Positions 35,698-42,157 of a stretch of 50,746 bases of DNA are shown here, in pieces. The DNA is from Victivallales bacterium (GTDB lineage: Bacteria > Verrucomicrobiota > Lentisphaeria > Oligosphaerales > Oligosphaeraceae): NCBI GenBank assembly GCA_017554445.1, contig JAFZIJ010000208.1, forward strand, positions 1 to 50,746, given 5' to 3'. The notes under the pieces are model-generated. The model was given only the letters and a program-made list of their open reading frames with translations, had not been told where the DNA came from and did not search any database. Position 1 is the stretch's first letter; each line of letters starts with the position of its first letter. The position numbers and the translations under genes were made by a program.

Positions 35698-36561
35698 TTA
35701 TTTACAGAATACTGATAATTTTATCTTAGAAATAAAATCCATGTCATTACTAGCAAATTTCCTTGCAAACAATGAAGTCGATGATAATAATTCATTTATA
35801 TCTTCTTTGCACCATGTATATGGCTCACCTCTATTCCAGTCTATTTTTCGTATAGTATCTTTTGAAACATTACTATGGAAAGGTGAATTAAAGACAAGTG
35901 TCGGAATTGCAATCTCATCAGGGCCACATGAATATTTGAAATTATCCTCAAGCCAACTTGCTTTCGAAAGAATGTAATCACAACAGGCTTCTGTCACACT
36001 GAACCAATTGCTTGCTTTAACTAGTTCAACATTGTAATTTTTCTTTAAATTCAAGATTTTTTGAAATTGAAGATAGCATTTCCTTGCAAAAGAACAAAGT
36101 TTGCGCCTAATGACTAATGAATCATGCACGTACTCCCTCAATATATATCGCCATTCTGTACAATTTATTAGTGCTTCCTTATTATGTTCACTAAATGAAA
36201 AGTCAAAATATTCCAAGGTCGGTGACGCATCAAGTTTTGAATGTATATAAGCCTGTGTCTTCAGCGGTAGATCTACCCCGGATAATAAATGATAATAACC
36301 ATACCCTCCTTTTTTTCGTGCAGTAGAAAGAAGAAGAAGCGTTGCTTCAACCATACTCCAACCGCCCCAGTTTACTTTAATCCTTTCAGTAAGTGTTAAA
36401 TTTGAATGATGAACATTTATCGGCAAGAACTGATTAATATCGCTCTTTTTGTCAATATGAATGTAAATATCATTCCGCTCATCATCAATCATTTCGACAA
36501 GCATCTTCAGTATTTCAGGTTCATTATGAGCAAGTATAAGATATGCATGACGATTATTCAT
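35698..36561 (-). CDS. family 14 glycosyltransferase (core-2/I-branching type)
   Basis: 287 aa. The PF02485 pattern is visible: AYLILAHNEPEILKMLVEMI, DIYIHIDKKSD, VNWGGWSMVEATLLLL and YYHLLSGVDLPLK. Such enzymes add branching beta-1,6-GlcNAc or related sugars. Very AT-rich compared with the flanking metabolic genes. A 112-bp gap separates it from the fucosyltransferase. Confidence 0.88.
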   Translation of the reverse strand: MNNRHAYLILAHNEPEILKMLVEMIDDERNDIYIHIDKKSDINQFLPINVHHSNLTLTERIKVNWGGWSMVEATLLLLSTARKKGGYGYYHLLSGVDLPLKTQAYIHSKLDASPTLEYFDFSFSEHNKEALINCTEWRYILREYVHDSLVIRRKLCSFARKCYLQFQKILNLKKNYNVELVKASNWFSVTEACCDYILSKASWLEDNFKYSCGPDEIAIPTLVFNSPFHSNVSKDTIRKIDWNRGEPYTWCKEDINELLSSTSLFARKFASNDMDFISKIKLSVFCK

Positions 36562-36611
36562 AATATCTTACAATCCTGATTTGTTTTCAACCGAAAGAGA
36601 GAGACTAAAGT

Positions 36612-37349
36612 TCAACAAATTATTAATTTTGCCAATTCCGTGGCAAGGCATTCAACATAGTAAAGACAGCTGTAACCGTTGTCGTGATAGCAACGATAGC
36701 GATCATTCACACGGTTCAGGCAAGCCTTCAGGCTTTTCTTGTTGCTCACGCCACCGACACGGAAATTCGCCAGCAATTCATTGACAATCACAATCTTCTT
36801 GCCTGCATGCCGAATCCGTAAAACCAAATCATAATCGTCATAAAACCCTTGGCAGGCAAAAAGCCCGCATTCATCATAAGTCTTTTTTGTAATGAATGTT
36901 GTCGGATGGTTCCAATTGCGACTGGATGGATATTTCTCAAATCTGGAATGCTTTATGAACGAACTGCCATTCTCCCTTATGATGCGAAGATCCGCATAAA
37001 ACATATCGAAAGGCGTTGCTTTATAGGCATTTGCAACCGTTTCCAACGCTTTCGGCTCATACCAGTCGTCTGAATTGATGATGCCGATGATCTCGCCAGA
37101 GGCCGTCCGGATGCCTTTGTTCATGGCGTCGTAGATGCCGTTGTCCTTTTCGCTGATGATCTTATAGCGATATCCTTTGTCAGCGAATCGCTGTTCATAT
37201 TCTTGCGCAATCTGAACCGTGCCGTCTTCCGACAGGCCATCAACAACAATATACTCCACATTGTCGTAAGTCTGGTTCAAAACCGATTCAATCGTATTCC
37301 GAATCGTCCTCTCGCTGTTGAAGCAAACGGTAATGACACTGATCAGCAC
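36612..37349 (-). CDS. family 2 glycosyltransferase (WcaA-like)
   Basis: 245 aa. GT-A fold: LISVITVCFNSERTIRNTIESVLNQ, YIVVDGLSEDGT, KDNGIYDAMNKGI and the metal-binding INSDDWY. The start is the GTG at 37349, with AGAGG 7 bases upstream and a 7-base overlap with the previous gene; a longer frame to 37469 has no support. Likely adds an early sugar of the repeat unit. Confidence 0.92.
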   Translation of the reverse strand: MLISVITVCFNSERTIRNTIESVLNQTYDNVEYIVVDGLSEDGTVQIAQEYEQRFADKGYRYKIISEKDNGIYDAMNKGIRTASGEIIGIINSDDWYEPKALETVANAYKATPFDMFYADLRIIRENGSSFIKHSRFEKYPSSRNWNHPTTFITKKTYDECGLFACQGFYDDYDLVLRIRHAGKKIVIVNELLANFRVGGVSNKKSLKACLNRVNDRYRCYHDNGYSCLYYVECLATELAKLIIC

Positions 37350-38224
37350 GATTGCGCCTCTGTTTCCCGGATTGAATCGGACAGCGAATACAAACGATAC
37401 TCCCTCTTGTAAACACTCATCCCCTGCTCGTATGCCAGATTGCCGAAAGCCTTGTTGATCTGACCACAAAAACGGGACGCCATCGCGAGAAGGAACGCCA
37501 TCCCATGGATGAATATGAGCCCATGCTTGTGGACATCAGCAATCATCTTGACCAATTCGGAAGTGTTCGTGTATTCCGCGTTTTGCGGCCAAAAAGTCCC
37601 TTCCTCTTCATTTTCAATCATCAACCGCACGAATTCGACAAGATTCCCGATGTAGAGCATTGAGCGCTGATTCTTGACATATGGAAAGAATGGAAGGCAC
37701 TTTGCAAGCTTTGAGAGCAATGGATAGTTTCCCTTGCTGCCCTTGCCATAGATCATCGGCGAACGAAGGATGACGACCTTGAAAGAATCATCAGACAACG
37801 GTCTGATTCCGTTCTCCGCCTGCACCTTGCTGTCGCCATAGCAATTCATTGGAGACACAAGAGTATCTTTCGTGATGATTTTACTTTTGCCAATAGGAGC
37901 GCTGTTGCCATAGACAATGGCGGAGCTCATGAAAATGAACTGCCTCACCCCGTCCGTCTTTGCCTTCTTAGCCGTTTCGATTGTCAAATCCCTATTGATT
38001 TTATAGTACAAGGCTTTCTTTTCCTCTGAAATCCTGCCAGAATCCGAATGGGCGATACCCGCCACATGATAGACCGTATCATATTCCGCGAACGATATTT
38101 TCCGCCACGAACCATCAATCATATCGACAGTCGTGACGTCATATTGCCCAGGCCATTGCCGCAGGTACTTTTCAAAAGACGTGCCGATGAAGCTGTTGGC
38201 GCCTGTGATCAGAACCTTCTTCAT
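37343..38224 (-). CDS. NAD-dependent sugar epimerase/dehydratase (extended SDR)
   Basis: 293 aa. A Rossmann motif GANSFIG near the N-terminus, VAGIAHSDSG, the catalytic Ser in FMSSAIVYG, and YGDSK as YxxxK. The C-terminal part is substrate-binding. It resembles WbpV/WcaG/GnaB-type nucleotide-sugar modifiers; the neighbouring phosphoglycosyl transferase suggests it makes the first sugar of the repeat. ATG 38224 follows the previous stop by 10 bases and gives a natural N-terminus (MKKVLITGANSF). Confidence 0.9.
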   Translation of the reverse strand: MKKVLITGANSFIGTSFEKYLRQWPGQYDVTTVDMIDGSWRKISFAEYDTVYHVAGIAHSDSGRISEEKKALYYKINRDLTIETAKKAKTDGVRQFIFMSSAIVYGNSAPIGKSKIITKDTLVSPMNCYGDSKVQAENGIRPLSDDSFKVVILRSPMIYGKGSKGNYPLLSKLAKCLPFFPYVKNQRSMLYIGNLVEFVRLMIENEEEGTFWPQNAEYTNTSELVKMIADVHKHGLIFIHGMAFLLAMASRFCGQINKAFGNLAYEQGMSVYKREYRLYSLSDSIRETEAQSC

Positions 38225-38234
38225 TTCTGTTTGT

Positions 38235-38828
38235 TCATTTACCAGTTCCGCCTTCAACCACGCCTTTCCGAGTCAGAACGGAGGAAATCGTCCCAATGAA
38301 GCAGCGGCAATCAAAAAAGAAACTCAATTTCTGGACATATTCGCCATCAAGCTTCGCCTTGACAGGTATCTCCAGTTCATCACGACCGTTGATCTGAGCC
38401 CATCCAGTCAAACCAGGCCTGAGGTCGTTGGCACCATATTTATCGCGTTCTTCAATCAAATCTGCCTGGTTCCACAAGGCAGGGCGAGGACCGATGATAC
38501 TCATCTGACCAACAAAGATATTGAAAATCTGCGGCAGTTCGTCCAGACTCGTCTTTCGCAGAAAACCACCGATCTTCGTGAGGTATTGCTCTGGATTCTG
38601 AAGAAGATGCTTCGGCACATCGTGCGGCGTTTCGACCTTCATCGTCCTGAATTTCAAGATAGGAAAGAGCTTCTTGTTTTTCCCCACGCGTTTTTGAATG
38701 AAGAAAACCGGCCCTGGATCACTAACGACAATACACAAGCTGATGACAATCCAGAACGGTATCAGGACAATGATACCAATACCTGACAGGATAATGTCAA
38801 TGAATCGTTTGAAAAAGAATTTGTACAT
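38235..38828 (-). CDS. phosphoglycosyl transferase initiating repeat-unit synthesis
   Basis: 197 aa, the small monotopic (PglC-like) form. N-terminal re-entrant hydrophobic helix (IDIILSGIGIIVLIPFWIVIS), then DPGPVFFIQKRVG, FRTMK, the Asp-Glu dyad in TSLDELPQ, QMSIIGPRP and RPGLTGWAQINGR. It moves a sugar-1-phosphate onto undecaprenyl phosphate, the committed step of the Wzx/Wzy pathway. It is the first biosynthetic gene after the NusG-like regulator. Confidence 0.93.
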   Translation of the reverse strand: MYKFFFKRFIDIILSGIGIIVLIPFWIVISLCIVVSDPGPVFFIQKRVGKNKKLFPILKFRTMKVETPHDVPKHLLQNPEQYLTKIGGFLRKTSLDELPQIFNIFVGQMSIIGPRPALWNQADLIEERDKYGANDLRPGLTGWAQINGRDELEIPVKAKLDGEYVQKLSFFFDCRCFIGTISSVLTRKGVVEGGTGK

Positions 38829-39149
38829 TTTTTATCTGAACCATTCATTTTAGGGTGTCATGATCTCTCGTAGAAAAAAACACATTTGCCATAAAAAGAG
38901 TTGCACGGCTTGCAATCCACTTTTTAATGCTTATTCATGGACACGAATGGATCTTGGACAGCTTGTATCCGTAACTAATACTCTTGACAGGAAATCCATC
39001 GTCTCGCGTCACTCGACATGGCATGTCCGAATCAAGCCCTTCCTAGGCTGAAAAGCAGTAACAGAAGACAACGGTAAATCTCATGTCAATAATAGCAAGC
39101 AAAACGATAAATAACTTCCGTATAATAACTTATGATTTATGTATTCAAT
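38829..39149. other. 321-bp leader between the NusG-like gene and the first polysaccharide gene
   Basis: No credible gene. On the minus strand it would be the untranslated stretch traversed by RNA polymerase after the regulator gene. I see only short inverted repeats here, for example TTGCA/TGCAA around 38900, and no clear ops-type element or terminator. Confidence 0.5.
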
Positions 39150-39740
39150 TCAAAGTTTGACCATTTTAAACTTTGACGGGTTAATGGTCGTCGTTATCAA
39201 TTGATGGACGAATTCAATCTGAACTGTCCATTTGAACTTCTTGTCACGGCAACTGAGCCACCCTGTAACGCCTTCCCAAGCACCAGACATTATCTTGAAA
39301 CGATCACCGACAGCAATGTCTTCATGAAACTCAAGTTCCTGCTTAAAACCAATGAGTTCCACCTTGCGAACCGTCTTTACCTCCTCAATGAATGCCGTAA
39401 GATTAGACACGGACAGGATCTTCGCGACCAATTTCGTGTCAAAAAGCCTACGAAGTCTTTCCAGAGGCACCTTCACAAAGACATACGATGTAAACATCGG
39501 GCGGAGAACCTCTTTGCTGTAGTTGTAGGCCTTCCCGTTAGAATTAACATTGTGTATCCTCCAGACCCTGCGCACAGGAAGGTAGCATACGATGCCGTTC
39601 TCCTTGCAGTAATCACGGAATTTGAACTCGTGAAGAGGCGTGGTCTTAACGGGACGGACGACATCCGTGCCCGTTAGTTTCAGAATAGACTCATCGAACT
39701 CTGGATATTCCGCCGATATCATATCATGGAAATTGAGCAA
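39150..39740 (-). CDS. specialised NusG paralogue (UpxY/RfaH/LoaP type antiterminator)
   Basis: 196 aa. The NGN domain spans about 27-125 with VVRPVKTTPLHEFK, GIVCYLPVRRVW and PMFTSYVFVKV (81-91). A KOW domain begins at AVGDRFKIMSGAWEGVTG (143-160). UpxY-type proteins are encoded first in capsule operons, bind the transcribing polymerase and prevent premature termination over the long operon. The start is uncertain: TTG 39740 lies 12 bases from GAGGA, while ATG 39722 has no ribosome-binding site. The GAGGA is buried in a hairpin (39750-39780), so its translation may be controlled. It heads about 19 kb of genes on the same strand. Confidence 0.88.
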   Translation of the reverse strand: MLNFHDMISAEYPEFDESILKLTGTDVVRPVKTTPLHEFKFRDYCKENGIVCYLPVRRVWRIHNVNSNGKAYNYSKEVLRPMFTSYVFVKVPLERLRRLFDTKLVAKILSVSNLTAFIEEVKTVRKVELIGFKQELEFHEDIAVGDRFKIMSGAWEGVTGWLSCRDKKFKWTVQIEFVHQLITTTINPSKFKMVKL

Positions 39741-39749
39741 AGCTGTCGC

Positions 39750-39780
39750 TTATCCTCAAGAAAAAACTTTCTTGGGATAA
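39750..39780 (-). promoter_or_regulatory. leader hairpin covering the ribosome-binding site of the NusG-like gene
   Basis: TTATCC (39750-39755) pairs with GGATAA (39775-39780), and CAAGAAA (39757-39763) with TTTCTTG (39768-39774); one base is bulged and the loop is 4 bases. In the minus-strand RNA the only purine-rich ribosome-binding candidate, GAGGA (39753-39757), lies in the stem. Confidence 0.5.
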
Positions 39781-39871
39781 AAAATAAAAGTCGTTGTCTC
39801 TTAATTGATTAACAATAGAGACGTTGACTTTCAGGATGAATAAGAAAATGCCTTAAAAGAAGCGAACGTTC

Positions 39872-39889
39872 AACAGTTTTTCAACTGTT
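39872..39889 (-). repeat. leader inverted repeat AACAGTT/AACTGTT
   Basis: Seven-base arms (39872-39878, 39883-39889) around a 4-base loop, about 130 bases upstream of the NusG-like start. Could be an RNA hairpin or a DNA operator. Confidence 0.4.
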
Positions 39890-39914
39890 TTCTATTTAAA
39901 AACTTCATTTTTAG

Positions 39915-39958
39915 AAGACACCTTTCAATACAATAATTTAATTGTTGTATTGTGTCTT
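39915..39958 (-). repeat. long leader inverted repeat
   Basis: AAGACAC (39915-39921) pairs with GTGTCTT (39952-39958), and AATACAA (39927-39933) with TTGTATT (39945-39951). This is a 14-bp stem with a 5-base bulge on one side and an 11-base AT-rich loop. Confidence 0.5.
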
Positions 39959-40100
39959 GCAACCTTTTTTGAATATTTTCAAAAAAAACATAAGTGACCA
40001 CGTCCAGCAAAACAGCCCATCTGAAATCTATTGATTTTAGATAGTAATTCCAGAACATCAGACTCTGGGAACGCACATCGGACAGTCAAATGAACGACCG

Positions 40101-40182
40101 CCTGTCCAAGACAAGCCGTAATGGCTTGGTGGACAGGAACTTGACCTTCAACGTCTGCTGGAGCTCCGCCAGTGTGCAGACG
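40101..40182. other. pair of strong GC-rich hairpins, candidate structured RNA or gene relic
   Basis: Hairpin 1: CCTGTCCA (40101-40108) with TGGACAGG (40130-40137), and AAGCC (40113-40117) with GGCTT (40123-40127). Hairpin 2: CGTCTGC (40152-40158) with GCAGACG (40176-40182), plus TGG/CCA inside. The minus strand also encodes a short coding-like tail (QPIGAVCTLAELQQTL..., stop near 40090), so this could be the end of a lost gene. Confidence 0.35.
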
Positions 40183-40206
40183 GCGCCAATCGGCTGCCAC
40201 TGCGGC

Positions 40207-40255
40207 TCTAGGATTCTAGACTTCTAGGATTCTAGAACCCTAGAAAATCTAGAAA
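40207..40255. repeat. TCTAGGATTCTAGA repeat
   Basis: Two identical near-palindromic 14-mers (40207-40220, 40223-40236), followed by degenerate CCTAGAAAATCTAGAAA copies, directly after the sialidase stop codon. Confidence 0.8.
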
Positions 40256-40256
40256 C

Positions 40257-41972
40257 CTATTTCTCCTGCAACTGCGCGAATTTTTCATCGATTTCCGCCA
40301 TGTTGAAGCGTGTGCAGACGACGGAATGCAGCCGTTCGTCATCCCAATGCTTCGTGTAGGTCGTGCAGATGATGGTGCCGTCAGGCAAAAGCTCCACGCC
40401 CGAATAGCCCGTGTCGCACGCTGGCCAGCCGCCGTGGCCGCAGTGATGCAGCAGATGGATTCTGAACTGGCCGGGCCGTCCGTTGCGGATGTCATCGTAT
40501 GTGCCAACCCACGCCACATACTGGCCGTAGGTAGAGGAGCCTAACGCTCTGTCACGGAAGGCGATAAGCCAACGGCCATCGGGCAGTTGGATGCCTTCGT
40601 GGCGGTCGCCGGAAAGTCCCCAGCAGGTGTCTTCCGGCTCCGTCCATGTCTGGCCTTCATCGCGGCTGAAACACATCATGCTGCGCGCCGTGTGGCGGTT
40701 TTCACGAATCAACAGGCAGATTTCATTGCCATCGGGCGAACGCAGCGCAAATGGCTCACAGAGGTTCTTCTGCTCTTTGTGGGCCACGATTTTGGCAGGC
40801 GACCATGTGAAGCCACCGTCCTTCGTGATGGACATCCAAATATCCTGATCGTCTGCCGGACCATCCGTCTTGACTTCCGGATTCGTGCGAATCTGGCCAA
40901 ACAACGCGCTCGAACCGTCCTTCAACTGGATAAATCCCGTCGGCGGCATACCCGCGCTCAGCTTGGCTGGCGGCACTTCATACCAACTTTCGCCTTCGTC
41001 GCGGCTCATGAGAATGCCCATGCCGCCCTTTTTCGCACTGAAAATGCAGAAGCGTCGTTCCGCGCCGTCGGGCGTATAGACGGCTTGCAGCGTGGGGCAG
41101 TTGCGATGCGTGGCGGCGTAGGCCGGTGGCAGGATGCTGTCCAACCGCTTCCATGTTTTGCCGCCATCGTCCGAACGCGCCATCGGGCCGCACGGTCCGC
41201 CATGTTGGAACGTCCACACACAGAAAATCGTCTTGCCGTCTTTTGTCAGAACGGTCGTCGGATGGCCTTGATAGACTTCCGGCGTGCCCATCGCGATGAC
41301 CGTCTGGCGGAATTTTTCCTGAGAGATATCGACAATTGGCAGTTCATCATGGCATGGTTTCACGATTTCCTTCGGACGTGTGCCGTCGGGTGAGACTTGC
41401 GCCAAATCCGCAATCTCTTCGTCAGACATCCGCCGTGTCTCGTAAGTCACGTTACCCAAACAACCTTCGAATGGGCGGTCGCCGTTTTTACCAGAATTTC
41501 CAATCCATGCCGTACCGCCCGCGAAAACCGCTGGCATGGGCTTGTCGGAAGGCCGAACATCCGCGTCCTTTCCATTGATGAAAATACGCGGCAGTCCGCT
41601 GTCGTATGGCGAAGAACCGCCCATCGTCACGGCGACATGCATCCATTGTTTTTCCATCAGCAAGCCGCCGAAATTCCATGAACTGACACCATCCGGCTGG
41701 CGGACGCCGAGCGTCAATCCCGCCAGACCGTCGCTTCCTTGCGTTGGATGGAAATAGAACGCGGGACCGTCGATGATACGTGGATACGGCTTGTCACCTT
41801 TGCCCCATCCGTCGATGCGTACCCATGCGGCAAACGTGATTTCCGGCGATTCCGCCACTTGGATGCTTTCGCCTGTATCTCGTTCTCCATTAAAGCTTTT
41901 CACATCTGCATTGGCGGCCAGACTGCAAAGGCACAATGCCGCCGTGCTGAAAAAACGAACATTTCCTACCAT
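40257..41972 (-). CDS. secreted LamG-sialidase (BNR-repeat exo-glycosidase)
   Basis: 571 aa. Signal peptide MVGNVRFFSTAALCLCSLAANA. Residues about 30-185 form a LamG/concanavalin-like binding domain (PEITFAAWVRIDGWG, WMHVAVTMGG, PRIFINGKDA). The six-bladed propeller follows, with Asp boxes SDDGGKTW (about 266), SRDEGESW (about 322), TKDGGFTW (about 383) and SRDEGQTW (about 436). Sialidase-fold enzymes remove terminal sialic acid or related sugars; many Lentisphaerota-type relatives lack the Arg triad, which I could not verify. The start is ATG 41972 with AAAGGA 8 bases upstream; the in-frame extension upstream only translates the intergenic 9-bp repeat. Confidence 0.87.
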   Translation of the reverse strand: MVGNVRFFSTAALCLCSLAANADVKSFNGERDTGESIQVAESPEITFAAWVRIDGWGKGDKPYPRIIDGPAFYFHPTQGSDGLAGLTLGVRQPDGVSSWNFGGLLMEKQWMHVAVTMGGSSPYDSGLPRIFINGKDADVRPSDKPMPAVFAGGTAWIGNSGKNGDRPFEGCLGNVTYETRRMSDEEIADLAQVSPDGTRPKEIVKPCHDELPIVDISQEKFRQTVIAMGTPEVYQGHPTTVLTKDGKTIFCVWTFQHGGPCGPMARSDDGGKTWKRLDSILPPAYAATHRNCPTLQAVYTPDGAERRFCIFSAKKGGMGILMSRDEGESWYEVPPAKLSAGMPPTGFIQLKDGSSALFGQIRTNPEVKTDGPADDQDIWMSITKDGGFTWSPAKIVAHKEQKNLCEPFALRSPDGNEICLLIRENRHTARSMMCFSRDEGQTWTEPEDTCWGLSGDRHEGIQLPDGRWLIAFRDRALGSSTYGQYVAWVGTYDDIRNGRPGQFRIHLLHHCGHGGWPACDTGYSGVELLPDGTIICTTYTKHWDDERLHSVVCTRFNMAEIDEKFAQLQEK

Positions 41973-41999
41973 AGTGTTTTTCCTTTTTGAATGGGTGTT

Positions 42000-42044
42000 C
42001 TGGATATTCTGGATATTCTGGATGTTCTGGATATTCTGGACTTT
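42000..42044. repeat. 9-bp tandem repeat CTGGATATT
   Basis: Five adjacent copies, two with changes (CTGGATGTT and a final CTGGACTTT), just upstream of the sialidase start. The same unit recurs at 44652-44700. Confidence 0.9.
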
Positions 42045-42046
42045 CC

Positions 42047-42157
42047 ATAAGCCATTGGCCATAAGCCATTAGCAGCATCCTAGCCAAAGCTAGGAGGCTT
42101 TTATAAGCCATTGGCCATAAGCCATTAGCAGCATCCTAACCAAAGCTAGGAGGCTTT
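42047..42157. repeat. 55-bp direct tandem repeat that includes the 3' end of copA
   Basis: Units at 42047-42102 and 42103-42157 differ at one base (TAGCC versus TAACC). Each begins with ATAAGCCATTGGCCATAAGC and ends in GCTAGGAGGCTTT. The second copy contains the last codons and stop of copA (42146), so the unit copied gene end plus flank. In each unit CCTAGC/GCTAGG (or CCTAAC) can form a small hairpin. Confidence 0.9.

Larger units (their letters stand above)
39741..40256. other. 516-bp regulatory gap with several hairpins and a GC-rich island
   Basis: No intact gene. The part next to the NusG-like gene (39741-39960) is AT-rich and holds three inverted repeats. At 40085-40205 the base composition turns GC-rich with two further strong hairpins. 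40207-40255 is a tandem/palindromic TCTAGGATTCTAGA repeat adjoining the sialidase stop. The polysaccharide promoter should lie here, but no -35/-10 pair is convincing. Confidence 0.6.

Noticed and set aside
39870..40200. Small genes in the gap between sialidase and the NusG-like gene
   Set aside because: The two frames overlap each other, lack ribosome-binding sites and recognisable domains, and cross from AT-rich to GC-rich sequence; at most the end of a lost gene.
40587..41393. 268-aa plus-strand frame
   Set aside because: Antisense to the sialidase propeller; its Arg/Phe-rich sequence is the complement of the Asp-box region.
42000..42062. N-terminal QNIQNIQN extension of the sialidase
   Set aside because: It is only the translation of the 9-bp intergenic repeat; the signal peptide and ribosome-binding site place the start at 41972.
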